Source of the DNA: Streptomyces ficellus
GTDB lineage: Bacteria > Actinomycetota > Actinomycetes > Streptomycetales > Streptomycetaceae
Assembly (NCBI RefSeq): GCF_009739905.1
Contig: NZ_CP034279.1
Coordinates: 992,001 to 1,056,000, forward strand
Direction of reading: 5' to 3'
DNA: 64,000 nucleotides
Shown here: piece after piece, positions 42,580 through 51,638 of the stretch
Layout of the letters: every line of letters begins with the position of its first letter
How positions within the stretch are numbered: position 1 is the first letter of the stretch
The notes under the pieces: model-generated
Seen by the model: only the letters and a program-made list of their open reading frames with translations
Databases searched by the model: none
Told to the model about the DNA's origin: nothing
Translations under genes and position numbers: made by a program

Positions 42580-43950
42580 ATGCCCAACGCCCGAGCCACC
42601 GGCACCCCGAGAACACCGGCCGCACAGGCCGCAGTTCACGCCGGTACGGCTGTCCGTACCGGCGCGGCCGTCCGTACCCGGGCCGTGGTCCGTGCCGGGG
42701 CGGCCGTGCTCGCCGGGGTGCTGCTCGCCGCCTGCGGGTCCGGTGCCTCCGGTGGGGCGTCCGACGGCACGGTCACGCTCACCGTGGACCTCTTCGGCTC
42801 CTTCGGCTACAAGGAGGCCGGGCTCTACGCCGAGTACGAGAAGCTGCACCCCGGGATCAAGATCAAGCAGACGGACACCGAGGACGAGCAGGACTACTGG
42901 AAGTCCCTCCAGACCCGGCTCGCCGGCGGTGGCGGTCTGGCCGACGTCCAGGCCATCGAGGTGGGGCGGATCGCCTCGGTGACGCAAGCGCAGCCGGACA
43001 AGTTCGAGGACCTGACCCGGTACGGCGCCGACAAGCTGAAGGGCGAGTTCGCCGAGGCCAAGTGGTCGGCGGCGACGACCGAGGACGGCCGGGTGCTGGG
43101 ACTCGGCACGGACGTCGGACCCGAGGCGATGTGCTACCGCACCGACCTGTTCAAGCAGGCCGGGCTGCCGACGGACCGCGCCGAACTGGCCCGCAGGTGG
43201 GCCACCTGGGACGGCTACCTGGAGCTCGGCAAGCAGTACCAGGCCAAGGCTCCGGCCAAGAGCGCCTGGCTGGACAGCGTGGGCAGCCTCTTCACCATCA
43301 TGATCGGGCAGGAGGAGGAGCGGTACTACGACGCCTCCGGCAAGCTGATCTACGAGTCGAACCCGGCCGTCAAGACCGCCTGGGACACCGCCACCGAGGC
43401 CGCCGACGAAGGGCTCAGCGCCAAGCTGGACCAGTGGTCGCCGCAGTGGAACCAGGCCTTCGCCGCAGGCTCGTTCGCCACCATCCCCTGCCCCGCGTGG
43501 ATGCTCGGCTACATCAAGGGCCAGGCCGGCGAGGCGGGCAAGGGCAAGTGGGACATCGCCAAGCTGCCGGGCGGCGCCGGGAACTGGGGCGGCTCGTACC
43601 TGAGCGTTCCCCGGGCCGCGAAGCACAAGAAGGAGGCGTACGAGCTGATCCAGTGGCTGACCGCCCCCGAGCAGCAGGCCAGGCTCTTCGAGAAGCAGGG
43701 CAACTTCCCCTCCTCCACGGGCGCGATCGCCAAGGTCGCCGACGCCAAGGACCCGTACTTCTCCGGCGCCCCGATCGGCCAGATCTTCGGTGACGCGGCG
43801 AAGGCGGCCCCGGTGCAGGTGCTGGGCGTCCACGACAAGAACGTCGCCGACCAGATCACCAACGCGCTGAGCGAGGTCGAGCGGAAGGGGACGTCACCGG
43901 ACAAGGCGTGGTCGAACGCGAAGAAGGGCGTCGAGAACGTCACGGGCTGA
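42580..43950 (+). CDS. sugar ABC transporter substrate-binding lipoprotein
   Basis: The 456-aa lipoprotein captures oligosaccharides outside the membrane for the two permeases downstream. The signal sequence ends in the lipobox VLLAACGSG, with the acylated Cys near residue 52 after a long Arg/Ala-rich N-terminus. The mature part has the cluster B fold (VTLTVDLFGSFGYKEAGLYA, NPAVKTAWDTATEAADEGL and YELIQWLTAPEQQ). The ATG at 42580 has GGGAGG 6 nt upstream. With GH81 and GH1 neighbours, laminari-oligosaccharides are the expected ligand (inference). A 13-bp hairpin after the stop may lower expression of the permeases relative to this gene. Confidence 0.9.
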   Translation: MPNARATGTPRTPAAQAAVHAGTAVRTGAAVRTRAVVRAGAAVLAGVLLAACGSGASGGASDGTVTLTVDLFGSFGYKEAGLYAEYEKLHPGIKIKQTDTEDEQDYWKSLQTRLAGGGGLADVQAIEVGRIASVTQAQPDKFEDLTRYGADKLKGEFAEAKWSAATTEDGRVLGLGTDVGPEAMCYRTDLFKQAGLPTDRAELARRWATWDGYLELGKQYQAKAPAKSAWLDSVGSLFTIMIGQEEERYYDASGKLIYESNPAVKTAWDTATEAADEGLSAKLDQWSPQWNQAFAAGSFATIPCPAWMLGYIKGQAGEAGKGKWDIAKLPGGAGNWGGSYLSVPRAAKHKKEAYELIQWLTAPEQQARLFEKQGNFPSSTGAIAKVADAKDPYFSGAPIGQIFGDAAKAAPVQVLGVHDKNVADQITNALSEVERKGTSPDKAWSNAKKGVENVTG

Positions 43951-43962
43951 CGCCGGGCCCCC

Positions 43963-43998
43963 GGCGCCCGCCCCCACCGCCTTCCGGGGGCGGGCGCC
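43963..43998 (+). terminator. hairpin between SBP and permease genes
   Basis: GGCGCCCGCCCCC and GGGGGCGGGCGCC form a perfect 13-bp stem with a 10-nt loop, 12 nt after the SBP stop. It probably acts as a partial terminator or RNA-stabilising element. The rest of the 165-bp gap has short imperfect GGCCACCGGCGCCACTCG repeats and no gene. Confidence 0.65.
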
Positions 43999-44115
43999 AC
44001 TCGGGCCGCTCGGGCCACCGGCGCCACTCGGGCCACCGTCGCCACCGGGTCGCGCCCCGCCTCCCGTCCCCGCCTCCCGTCCACCACCTCCGTACCGACC
44101 ATGAAGGGCCGCACC

Positions 44116-45066
44116 GTGACCCTCACCGCTCCGGCAGGATCGGCAGCCGCCCGGCGGCGCCCGTCGGCCGCGCGCCGCGCGTGGCGGACCGTCTCGCCGT
44201 ACGCGTACCTCACCCCGTTCTTCACGCTCTTCGCCGCGTTCGGCCTCTTCCCGCTGCTGTACACGGCGTTCGTCTCCCTCTACCGCGTCGAGCTCCAGAC
44301 CCCCGGCGACATGGAGTGGCGCGGCCTCGGCAACTACGCGGCCCTCTTCACCGACGAGTTCTTCTGGATCTCGCTGCGCAACACCTTCACGATCGGGGTC
44401 ATCTCCACCGTGCCGCAGCTGGTGATGGCCCTGGGCCTGGCCCACCTGCTCAACTACCGGCTGCGCGGGCGGACGTTCTTCCGCACGGCGATGCTGCTCC
44501 CGTACGCCACGTCCGTCGCCGCCGCGACCCTGGTCTTCGCCCAGCTCTTCGGCCGTGACTTCGGTCTGGTCAACTACGTGCTGGGGGTCGTGGGCATCGG
44601 CCCGGTCGACTGGCAGACGAACACGGTCGCCTCGCAGATCGCCGTGTCGACGATCGTCATCTGGCGCTGGACCGGCTACAACGCGCTGATCTACCTCGCG
44701 GGCATGCAGTCGATCCCCAGCGAGCTGTACGAGGCGGCGGAGATGGACGGGGCGTCGCGGTGGCGCCAGTTCTTCCACGTCACGCTGCCGGGGCTGCGGC
44801 CGACGATCGTGTTCACGGCCGTGGTCTCGACGATCGGCGCCACCCAGCTCTTCGGTGAGCCGCTGCTGTTCGAGGGGTCGGTGTCGGGCGGCATCTCGCA
44901 CCAGTACCAGACGCTCGGGCTGTACATGTACGAGCAGGGCTGGGGCTTCTTCCACCTGGGGCGGGCCGCCGCGATCGCCTGGGTGATGTTCCTGCTGATC
45001 CTGGTGCTGGTCGGGGTCAACGCCCTGGTCATGCGCCGCCGTTCCCGGAAGGAGGCGGGCCGGTGA
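44116..45066 (+). CDS. sugar ABC transporter permease 1 (MalF-like)
   Basis: The 316-aa membrane subunit has six transmembrane segments. The EAA loop EAAEMDGASRWRQFFHVTLP contacts the ATPase. It begins with an Arg/Ala-rich cytosolic tail, then SPYAYLTPFFTLFAAFGLFP. The GTG at 44116 is preceded by GAAGGG at 8 nt; an in-frame ATG at 44101 lacks a ribosome binding site. The stop overlaps the second permease GTG by 4 nt. No ATPase gene is present, as in other Streptomyces oligosaccharide systems that share the MsiK ATPase (family knowledge; sharing here is inferred). Confidence 0.9.
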   Translation: MTLTAPAGSAAARRRPSAARRAWRTVSPYAYLTPFFTLFAAFGLFPLLYTAFVSLYRVELQTPGDMEWRGLGNYAALFTDEFFWISLRNTFTIGVISTVPQLVMALGLAHLLNYRLRGRTFFRTAMLLPYATSVAAATLVFAQLFGRDFGLVNYVLGVVGIGPVDWQTNTVASQIAVSTIVIWRWTGYNALIYLAGMQSIPSELYEAAEMDGASRWRQFFHVTLPGLRPTIVFTAVVSTIGATQLFGEPLLFEGSVSGGISHQYQTLGLYMYEQGWGFFHLGRAAAIAWVMFLLILVLVGVNALVMRRRSRKEAGR

Positions 45067-45902
45067 GCGCGCGCCGCGCCGGGCGCACCCTGCACGGCGG
45101 CAGGGTGGCGTACGCGATCCTCGTCCTCGCCGTGCTGGTGTCGGCGTTCCCGTTCTACTGGACGATCGTCGCCGCCAGCCGCTCCAACGCCGACCTGGCG
45201 AAGGTGCCCCCGTCCCTCCTCCCCGGCCCGAACCTGATCCGCAACGTCGAGGCGGTGATGGAGGAGGCGGACATCGGCAAGGCCCTGCTCAACTCCCTGA
45301 TCGTCTCGGGCTCCATCACGGTGGGCACGGTGCTGTGCTGCACGCTGGCCGGCTTCGCCTTCGCCAAGCTGCGGTTCCGCGGCCGGGGCGCGCTGCTCGC
45401 GATCACCGTGGGCACCATGATGATCCCGCCGCAGCTGGGCGTGATCCCGTTGTTCATGCTGATCGCGGAGCTGGGCTGGGTGAACCAGCTCCAGTCGGTG
45501 ATCCTGCCCGGTCTGGTGTCGGCCTTCGGGGTCTTCTTCATGCGGCAGTTCCTGGTGCAGGCGCTGCCGGACGAGCTGATCGAGGCGGCGCGGGTGGACG
45601 GCGCCTCCTCCGCGCGGATCTTCTGGTCCATCGTCGTGCCGATCGCCCGGCCCGGTATGGCCGTGCTGGGTCTGCTGACCTTCATGGCGGCCTGGAACGA
45701 CTTCTTCTGGCCGATCGTGGCCCTGTCCTCGCAGAACCCGACGGTTCAGGTGGCGCTGCGCCAGCTGGGCGGCGGTTACGTCCACGACCAGTCCGTGATC
45801 ATGGCGGGCACGCTGCTGGGCACGCTTCCCGTCCTGCTGGTCTTCGGCCTGCTGGGCCGGCAGATCGTCGGCGGCATCATGCAGGGCGCCGTCAAGGGCT
45901 GA
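45063..45902 (+). CDS. sugar ABC transporter permease 2 (MalG-like)
   Basis: The 279-aa inner-membrane subunit pairs with the permease just upstream. It has six hydrophobic segments, and the EAA loop reads [20 protein letters not shown]. It starts at GTG 45063, inside the preceding stop codon (GTGA), and so is translationally coupled. The conserved [10 protein letters not shown] near the last third is typical of MalG-type carbohydrate permeases. It is followed after 61 bp by the GH1 glucosidase gene, which completes the uptake and hydrolysis unit. Confidence 0.92.
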   Translation: MSARRAGRTLHGGRVAYAILVLAVLVSAFPFYWTIVAASRSNADLAKVPPSLLPGPNLIRNVEAVMEEADIGKALLNSLIVSGSITVGTVLCCTLAGFAFAKLRFRGRGALLAITVGTMMIPPQLGVIPLFMLIAELGWVNQLQSVILPGLVSAFGVFFMRQFLVQALPDELIEAARVDGASSARIFWSIVVPIARPGMAVLGLLTFMAAWNDFFWPIVALSSQNPTVQVALRQLGGGYVHDQSVIMAGTLLGTLPVLLVFGLLGRQIVGGIMQGAVKG

Positions 45903-45963
45903 GACACGCTCGTCCTTGCCCCTTTTCCCCGTTTTCCCCCTTCCCCTTGGGAGTCTTCCGCTC

Positions 45964-47343
45964 ATGGACGTCATGGATGAGCTCACTTTCCCGGCCGGTT
46001 TCCGCTGGGGCACGGCGACGGCCGCGTACCAGATCGAGGGTGCCGCCGACGAGGACGGCCGGACGCCGTCCATCTGGGACACCTTCAGCCGTACGCCGGG
46101 CAGGGTCCGCAACGGCGACACCGGTGACATCGCGGCCGACCACTACCACCGGATGGCCGAGGACGTCGCCCTGATGAAGGACCTGGGCGTGACGGACTAC
46201 CGGTTCTCCGTCGCCTGGCCGCGGGTGCAGCCGACCGGCCGGGGGCCCGCGGTGCAGAAGGGTCTGGACTTCTACCGGCGGCTCGTCGACGAGCTGCGGG
46301 CCGCCGACATCCGGCCGGTCGCCACGCTCTACCACTGGGACCTGCCGCAGGAGCTGGAGGACGCGGGCGGCTGGCCGCACCGGGACACGGCCGAGCGGTT
46401 CGCCGAGTACGCCGGGCACGTGGCCGCCGCGCTGGGCGACCGGGTCGCCACGTGGACGACGCTGAACGAGCCGTGGTGCGTGGCGTTCCTCGGGTACGCG
46501 TCGGGGGTCCACGCCCCGGGGCGCACCGAGGCGGCCGCGTCGCTGCGCGCGGCGCACCACCTGAACCTGGCGCACGGGCGGGCGGTCCAGGCGTTGCGCG
46601 CCGCCCTCCCGCGCACCGCGGAGGTGTCGCTGACGCTCAACGTCCACGCGCTGCGTGCCCTGTCCGGGAGCGAGGCGGACCGCGACGCGCTGCGCCGCGT
46701 CGACGCGGTGGGCAACAGGATCTTCCTGGACCCGGTCTTCCACGGCCGTCTCCCGGAGGACCTGGTGGCGGACACGGCGGCGCTGACGGACTGGTCGTTC
46801 GTCCGGGACGGCGACCTGGAGGTGACGGCGACGCCGGTCGACTCGCTGGGGGTCAACTACTACTCCCCCGCGGTCGTCGGTGCCGGTACGTCCGAGGCGC
46901 CGTCGCCGTGGCCGGGCACCGAGCCGCACGTCCGGTTCGTGCCGGCGCCGGGTCCGCGGACCGCGATGGACTGGCCGGTCGACGCGGACGGGCTGTACGA
47001 GCTGTTGGCGCGGCTGCGGGACGAGCTGCCCGGGACGCCGCTGATGGTGACGGAGAACGGCGCGGCGTACGACGACTACGCCGACCCGTCGGGCGAGGTC
47101 CACGACCCGGAGCGGGTCGCCTACCTGCGCGCGCACCTGGCGGGGGTACACCGGGCGCTGGCGGACGGGGTGGACGTGCGTGGCTACTTCCTGTGGTCGC
47201 TGCTCGACAACTTCGAGTGGGCGTACGGCTATGGGAAGCGGTTCGGCATCGTGCACGTGGACTTCGCGTCGCAGCGCCGTACGCCGAAGGACAGCGCGCG
47301 CTGGTACGCGGACGTCATCGCCCGGGGCGGTCTGCGCGGGTGA
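45964..47343 (+). CDS. GH1 beta-glucosidase
   Basis: The 459-aa cytosolic glycosidase splits imported beta-oligosaccharides into glucose. The retaining GH1 catalytic pair is visible: acid/base E169 in TLNEPW and nucleophile E364 in [11 protein letters not shown]. The N-terminal [19 protein letters not shown] is the GH1 signature, and [19 protein letters not shown] closes the glycone site. There is no signal peptide. The ATG at 45964 has GGGAG about 10 nt upstream. It ends the uptake operon. Its 3' end overlaps the convergent MpaB-family gene by 29 nt. Beside a beta-1,3-glucanase, laminaribiose is a likely substrate (inference). Confidence 0.93.
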   Translation: MDVMDELTFPAGFRWGTATAAYQIEGAADEDGRTPSIWDTFSRTPGRVRNGDTGDIAADHYHRMAEDVALMKDLGVTDYRFSVAWPRVQPTGRGPAVQKGLDFYRRLVDELRAADIRPVATLYHWDLPQELEDAGGWPHRDTAERFAEYAGHVAAALGDRVATWTTLNEPWCVAFLGYASGVHAPGRTEAAASLRAAHHLNLAHGRAVQALRAALPRTAEVSLTLNVHALRALSGSEADRDALRRVDAVGNRIFLDPVFHGRLPEDLVADTAALTDWSFVRDGDLEVTATPVDSLGVNYYSPAVVGAGTSEAPSPWPGTEPHVRFVPAPGPRTAMDWPVDADGLYELLARLRDELPGTPLMVTENGAAYDDYADPSGEVHDPERVAYLRAHLAGVHRALADGVDVRGYFLWSLLDNFEWAYGYGKRFGIVHVDFASQRRTPKDSARWYADVIARGGLRG

Positions 47344-48208
47344 GGCGCTGCTCCTCCCGGTGCCGCGCCCGGGCCCGCCGGGCGAGCGGGAGGTAGCGCA
47401 GCCGCTCGGGGAGGACCGGCACGACGGCGCGTACGAGCCGGCCGAACCGGCGCAGCCTGCGCTCCTGCTCGTCGGTCCACTCCAGGCCCATCGCCGCCCG
47501 CGCGTCGGGCGGCATGAGCCCTACGGTGAGGAAGCGGCGGAAGCGGGCGAACGCGGGGAGCAGCAGCGGCCACAGGGCCCGCACGATCAGGCGCATCGGC
47601 AGCGGGCCCCGGTCGAACGGGGGCAGCGGGGTGTCGGCGGCGACGAGTTCCCGTGCGACGGCGGTGGCCTCGATCTCCTCGGCGAGGACCTTGCGGTGGT
47701 AGGGCCAGAACTCCTCGATCGTCTGGGGCATGTCCCGGTCGTGGATGCCGAGGACGCGGCCGACCTGGAGCCACTCGGCGTACAGCTGCCGTTCCTGGGC
47801 GGCTGTCAGGGGCCGGATCAGGTAGCGCGCGGCGTGGTGGTAGACGGGGAAGCCGGTGGCGTGGACCCAGGCGTAGTTGGCGGGGGTGAGGGCGTGGTAG
47901 CGGCGGCCCCGGGTGTCGGTTCCCCGGATGCCGGCGTGCAGGGCGCGCAGCCGGCGGCCTTCCTCGGCGGCGGCCTCGCCCCCGTACACCCAGAGCTGGA
48001 GCGAGCGCAGGGAGCGCTCTCCGCGGCCCCACGGGTCGGTGCGGAAGACGGAGTGCTCGTCGACGCCGGCGCCGACGGCGGGGTGGGCGACCTGGAGGGT
48101 GAAGGCGGCGGGCAGCATCAGCAGGCCGCGGAGGTCGCCGGCGAGGCTCCAGAGCACTCCGCCCGGCGGGGGCGGCGGGGGGTCGTGCGGGGCGGGGGCA
48201 GTGCTCAT
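47315..48208 (-). CDS. MpaB-family (DUF2236) oxygenase-like protein
   Basis: The 297-aa protein has the family opening [20 protein letters not shown] and the heme-binding-type regions [16 protein letters not shown] and [20 protein letters not shown]. Later comes the helical [25 protein letters not shown]2236 proteins include the rubber oxygenase Lcp and MpaB, which are heme-dependent; the substrate here is unknown. The likely heme or proton-acceptor His residues (AHPAVG and VHATG) are present. The ATG at 48208 gives the usual length, with a weak ribosome binding site. It overlaps GH1 by 29 nt at the 3' ends and is divergent from the sphingomyelinase gene. Confidence 0.82.
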   Translation of the reverse strand: MSTAPAPHDPPPPPPGGVLWSLAGDLRGLLMLPAAFTLQVAHPAVGAGVDEHSVFRTDPWGRGERSLRSLQLWVYGGEAAAEEGRRLRALHAGIRGTDTRGRRYHALTPANYAWVHATGFPVYHHAARYLIRPLTAAQERQLYAEWLQVGRVLGIHDRDMPQTIEEFWPYHRKVLAEEIEATAVARELVAADTPLPPFDRGPLPMRLIVRALWPLLLPAFARFRRFLTVGLMPPDARAAMGLEWTDEQERRLRRFGRLVRAVVPVLPERLRYLPLARRARARHREEQRLTRADRPGR

Positions 48209-48351
48209 GATCCCAGTATCCGCCGCGGGGATGTTGTCGTGATGGTCGGGGTTCCGCAATGTTCCCCGCCCCCGATGGCTACCGGAAAGTAACCGTGGCT
48301 GATTTGATGTGCCGCGCCATGCCGAAACCCCCACTGCCGACTGGAGTTTCC

Positions 48352-49341
48352 GTGCCGCGATCCATGCAGCGAGCCGCGCTTTCCGCCACCCTGTCCGCCG
48401 CACTCACCGTCGTCGCGGTGGCCGCCGCCGGCCCGGCCGCCTCGGCGGGGACGGGGGCCGGGACGCCGGCGCTGAAGGTGCTGTCGTACAACGCGTTCCT
48501 GTTCAGCAAGACCCTCTACCCGAACTGGGGCCAGGACCACCGGGCCGGGGCGATACCGGAGGCGTCGTTCTTCGGCGGCCAGGACGTGGTGGTGCTCCAG
48601 GAGGCGTTCGACAACGCGTCCTCCGACGCGCTGATGCGCAACGCCGCCGCGCGGTATCCGTACCAGACCCCGGTGATGGGCCGGAGCAAGAGCGGCTGGG
48701 ACGCCACGAGCGGCGCGTACTCGGCGACCACGCCGGAGGACGGCGGTGTCACGGTGCTCAGCAAGTGGCCGATCGTCCGCAAGGAGCAGTACGTCTACAA
48801 GGACGCGTGCGGTGCCGACTGGTACTCCAACAAGGGGTTCGTGTACGCCGTGCTGAACGTCGACGGCGCCCGTGTCCACATGGTGGGCACGCACGCCCAG
48901 TCGACCGATCCCGGCTGTGACGGCGGGGAGGCCGCCGCGGTGCGCAGCCGCCAGTTCCGGGCGATGGACGCCTTCCTGGACGCCAAGAACATCCCCGCGT
49001 CGGAGCAGGTGCTGGTGGCGGGCGACTTCAACGTGGACTCGCACAGCGGCGAGTACGCCTCGATGCTCTCCGACGCGGGCCTGGTGGACGCGGACGCGCG
49101 CACCGGGCACCCCTACTCCTTCGACACCCAGGACAACTCGATCGCCGCGGAGCGCTACCCGGACGATCCGCGTGAGGACCTCGACCACGTCCTCCACCGC
49201 GCCGGTCACGCGAGGCCGGCCGGCTGGACCAACCGGGTCGTCAAGGAGCAGAGCGCGCCCTGGACGGTCTCCAGCTGGGGCAAGCGGTACACGTACACCA
49301 ACCTGTCCGACCACTACCCGGTCGTCGCGTCGGCCCAGTAG
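48352..49341 (+). CDS. secreted sphingomyelinase C-like phosphodiesterase
   Basis: The 329-aa exported hydrolase of the endonuclease/exonuclease/phosphatase fold is closest to bacterial neutral sphingomyelinases (beta-toxin type). The signal peptide ends near ASAG (residue 32). The metal and catalytic motifs are VLSYNAFLF, VVVLQEAFDN (metal Glu), HMVGTHAQS, AGDFNVDSHS and the terminal LSDHYPVVA. It would release phosphocholine from sphingomyelin or act on related phosphodiesters. The GTG at 48352 has GGAG 5 nt upstream; an ATG at 48364 is possible. Followed by a CDF exporter after 66 bp. Confidence 0.87.
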   Translation: MPRSMQRAALSATLSAALTVVAVAAAGPAASAGTGAGTPALKVLSYNAFLFSKTLYPNWGQDHRAGAIPEASFFGGQDVVVLQEAFDNASSDALMRNAAARYPYQTPVMGRSKSGWDATSGAYSATTPEDGGVTVLSKWPIVRKEQYVYKDACGADWYSNKGFVYAVLNVDGARVHMVGTHAQSTDPGCDGGEAAAVRSRQFRAMDAFLDAKNIPASEQVLVAGDFNVDSHSGEYASMLSDAGLVDADARTGHPYSFDTQDNSIAAERYPDDPREDLDHVLHRAGHARPAGWTNRVVKEQSAPWTVSSWGKRYTYTNLSDHYPVVASAQ

Positions 49342-49405
49342 TCGCAAGGGATGCGCAGCTGGTCGGGGGCCGTTCTTCGACAGTGGCCGCAGGGCGGCCG
49401 CGCTG

Positions 49406-49445
49406 CCATGGTGGTGTCCATGACCGGTCAGGGACACCACCATGG
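49406..49445. promoter_or_regulatory. 40-bp near-perfect palindrome over the CDF start
   Basis: CCATGGTGGTGTCC (49406-49419) pairs with GGACACCACCATGG (49432-49445). The centre is the perfect palindrome TGACCGGTCA (49421-49430). Only the pair at 49420/49431 mismatches. Both candidate ATG codons of the CDF gene (49408 and 49420) lie inside. It could be an operator or an RNA hairpin that hides the start. Confidence 0.75.
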
Positions 49446-50448
49446 GGAGCACCGAGGGCGTCATCACGGCCACCACCACCCCCATAAGCATCACCATCAC
49501 CACGGCGAGCGGATCGACGCCGCCCTGGAGGGGTCGGCGGCGGGACTGCGCACGTTGTGGTTCTCGTTCGCCGTGCTCGCCGCGACGACGGGCGTCCAGG
49601 CGGTCGTGGCGGCGCTGTCGGGCTCGGTCGCGCTGCTCGGTGACACGGTCCACAACGCCACGGACGCCCTGACGGCACTGCCGCTGGCCCTGGCCTTCGT
49701 GCTGGGCCGGCGGGCCGCGACCCGCCGGTACACGTACGGCTTCGGCCGGGCCGAGGACTTGGCCGGGGTGTTCGTGGTGATGGTGATCGCCGCGTCGGCG
49801 GCCTTCGCCGGGTACGAGGCGGTGGGGCGGCTGCTGGACCCGCGGGACGTGGACCACCTGCCGGCGGTCGCGGCGGCGGGCCTGGTGGGCTTCGCGGGCA
49901 ACGAGTGGGTGGCCAGGGCGCGGATCCGCACGGGCCGCGCGATCGGCTCCGCGGCGCTGGTCGCCGACGGGCTGCACGCCCGCACGGACGGCTTCACCTC
50001 GCTGGCGGTGCTGCTGGGCGCGGGGGGCGCCGCGCTCGGCTGGTGGTGGGCGGACCCGCTGGTGGGGCTGGTCATCACGGCAGCGATCCTGGTGGTGCTG
50101 CGGGGCGCGGCGCGCGAGGTCTGGCACCGGCTGATGGACGCCGTCGACCCGGCGCTGGTGGACCGGGCGGAACACGTGCTGTCGCACGTGGAGGGCGTAC
50201 GGGGCGTGGGGACCGTGCGGATGCGGTGGCTGGGCCACGCGCTGCGGGCCGAGACGTCCGTGGTGGTCGACCCGTCGCTGACGGTGGTCCAGGCGCACGC
50301 GGTCGCGGTCGCGGCGGAACACGCCCTGCTGCACCAGGTGCCCCGGCTGGCGGGGGCCACCGTCCACATCGACCACGCCCACCCGGCGGACGCCGACCCG
50401 CACGCCGCCCTCGCCCACCACTCCTCCCGCATCGACGGTCGCCCGTGA
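49408..50448 (+). CDS. cation diffusion facilitator with poly-His N-terminus
   Basis: The 346-aa membrane exporter starts with an extreme His-rich arm (HHHGEHRGRHHGHHHPHKHHHHH, here shown as repeated HHH blocks up to residue 32), probably a metal buffer or sensor. Six hydrophobic segments follow. The helix 2 site is LLGDTVHNATDALTALP (HxxxD) and the helix 5 site is LVADGLHARTDGFTSLAV (HxxxD). This HD/HD set is typical of the Zn/Fe-type CDF groups, unlike the HD/DD set of the CDF at 13 kb. The start is ATG 49408 or 49420; both sit in a 40-bp palindrome and neither has a clear ribosome binding site. Confidence 0.88.
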   Translation: MVVSMTGQGHHHGEHRGRHHGHHHPHKHHHHHGERIDAALEGSAAGLRTLWFSFAVLAATTGVQAVVAALSGSVALLGDTVHNATDALTALPLALAFVLGRRAATRRYTYGFGRAEDLAGVFVVMVIAASAAFAGYEAVGRLLDPRDVDHLPAVAAAGLVGFAGNEWVARARIRTGRAIGSAALVADGLHARTDGFTSLAVLLGAGGAALGWWWADPLVGLVITAAILVVLRGAAREVWHRLMDAVDPALVDRAEHVLSHVEGVRGVGTVRMRWLGHALRAETSVVVDPSLTVVQAHAVAVAAEHALLHQVPRLAGATVHIDHAHPADADPHAALAHHSSRIDGRP

Positions 50449-50468
50449 CTTTCACAGCGTTGGTGAGA

Positions 50469-50481
50469 CAGCAATACTGTT
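50469..50481. promoter_or_regulatory. motif shared with the acyl-CoA operon promoter
   Basis: On the minus strand this reads AACAGTATTGCTG and forms part of ACAG-N5-CTGT. It lies about 38 bp before the MerR start. A 13-bp site matching at 11 positions (AACAGTAATGATG) lies at 57447-57459 before the CoA-transferase/racemase gene. Confidence 0.5.
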
Positions 50482-50518
50482 CTACATAACCACCGCACCC
50501 GTCAGAAGTGAGGCCCTC

Positions 50519-51271
50519 ATGGGGACCGAGGCGACCGAGCCGGCCGAGTCCGAGGAGCGGCAGCCGACGCTGACCGTCGACGAGCTGGCGGCCCGCGCGG
50601 GGGTCACGGTGCGCACCATCCGGTTCTACGGCACGCGGGGGCTGCTGCCGCCGCCGGTGATCGGTCCGAGGCGGGTGGGGCACTACGGGCCGGAGCACCT
50701 CTCCCGGCTCGCGCTCATCGAGGAGCTCCAGCACCAGGGCATGACGCTCGCGGCCATCGAGCGGTACGTGGAGCAGTTGCCGCCCGACCTGAGCGCCCAC
50801 GACCTGGCCATCCACCGGGCGCTGGTGGCGACCTGGGCGCCGGACGCGCCGGAGGAGATGAGCCGGGCGGAGCTGGAGCGGCGCGCCGGCCGCGCGCTGG
50901 GCGACGAGGACGTGGACCGGCTGGCCGCGATGGACGTGGTGGCCCGCACGGGGGCCGGCGACACGTTCCGGGTGGACCCGGGCCTGCTGCGGCTGGGGCT
51001 GCGGCTGTTGGACGTGCCGATCGCGCACGAGACGATCCTGGCGTCCCGCACGGTGCTGGTGGAGCACACCCGGTCGGCGGCGCAGGAACTGACGCGGCTG
51101 TTCCGCGACGAGGTGTGGGGCCCGTACCGCGAGCGCGAGTCGGACCCCGAGCACGTGGCGGCGATGAAGTCGCTGTCCGCCCATATGCAGCCGCTGGTGG
51201 TGCAGGCCCTGGTGACGGCCTTTCAGCGGTCGCTGAAGGAGGAGCTGCGGGCCGCGTTCCGCGCCGAGTGA
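50519..51271 (+). CDS. MerR-family transcriptional regulator
   Basis: The 250-aa regulator has an N-terminal winged helix (LTVDELAARAGVTVRTIRFYGTRGLLPPP), the second wing GPRRVGHYGPEHLSRL, and a dimerisation coil (ELQHQGMTLAAIERYVEQLP). A C-terminal effector region of about 140 residues lacks the Cys residues of metal-sensing MerR proteins, so a small organic or acyl-CoA ligand is more likely. The ATG at 50519 has GTGAGG upstream. It is convergent with the acyl-CoA catabolism operon, and its promoter shares a 13-bp motif with that operon, so control of fatty-acid or branched acyl-CoA breakdown is inferred. Confidence 0.88.
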   Translation: MGTEATEPAESEERQPTLTVDELAARAGVTVRTIRFYGTRGLLPPPVIGPRRVGHYGPEHLSRLALIEELQHQGMTLAAIERYVEQLPPDLSAHDLAIHRALVATWAPDAPEEMSRAELERRAGRALGDEDVDRLAAMDVVARTGAGDTFRVDPGLLRLGLRLLDVPIAHETILASRTVLVEHTRSAAQELTRLFRDEVWGPYRERESDPEHVAAMKSLSAHMQPLVVQALVTAFQRSLKEELRAAFRAE

Positions 51272-51326
51272 GCCGCCCGGCGGGCCGCGCGCCGCCGCGG
51301 CCGGAGCGGCGGGGCGGCGGGGAGGC

Positions 51327-51442
51327 GGTCCGGTCGAGCCGGTACGCGGACCCTGCGGCCGGGTGGGCGCCACGGCCGGCGCGGTGCCGGGCGCCGGGGA
51401 GACGGGTCCGGTCGAGCCGGTGCGCGGACCCGGCGGCCGGGT
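51327..51442. repeat. pair of 38-bp direct repeats
   Basis: Copies at 51327-51364 and 51405-51442 match at 36 of 38 positions. Each starts GGTCCGGTCGAGCCGGT and contains GGTCCG...CGGACC, so each can also form a small hairpin. They lie after the MerR gene, before the terminator. Confidence 0.85.
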
Positions 51443-51576
51443 CCCACCCGCGCGGTGTCGCGGTGCGCCGCGAACGCGTCGCGGTCGCCTCCGTGAATGC
51501 TCGCCCGGTGGCCCACGCCGTCCGGCGTCGTCAGGATGCCGCCGTACAGGTCGGCCGGAGCGGCGGGGCGCCGGGG

Positions 51577-51627
51577 CGTCACCGGGACGGCCGTCGCGTC
51601 GTGTCGGCGACGGCCGTCCCGGTGACG
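51577..51627. terminator. terminator with perfect 21-bp stem
   Basis: The arms 51577-51597 and 51607-51627 are exact reverse complements around a 9-nt loop (GTCGTGTCG). It lies 12 bp past the stop of the minus-strand acyl-CoA operon and can also stop MerR transcripts. Confidence 0.85.
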
Positions 51628-51638
51628 GGGCCGCGGGG

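Larger units (their letters stand above)
51272..51638. other. 367-bp gap with repeats, terminator and a possible gene remnant
   Basis: This intergenic stretch holds two 38-bp direct repeats and a 21-bp-stem terminator. On the minus strand, about 51443-51570 reads ADLYGGILTTPDGVGHRASI, followed by HGGDRDAFAAHRDTARV. This looks like coding sequence by composition, but it has no convincing start and runs into repeat-derived residues. I see no intact gene. Confidence 0.4.

Noticed and set aside
51443..51605. Minus-strand frame ADLYGGILTTPDG... as a real gene
   Set aside because: No convincing start or ribosome binding site, and the frame runs into repeat-derived Arg/Pro sequence; kept only as a possible remnant.
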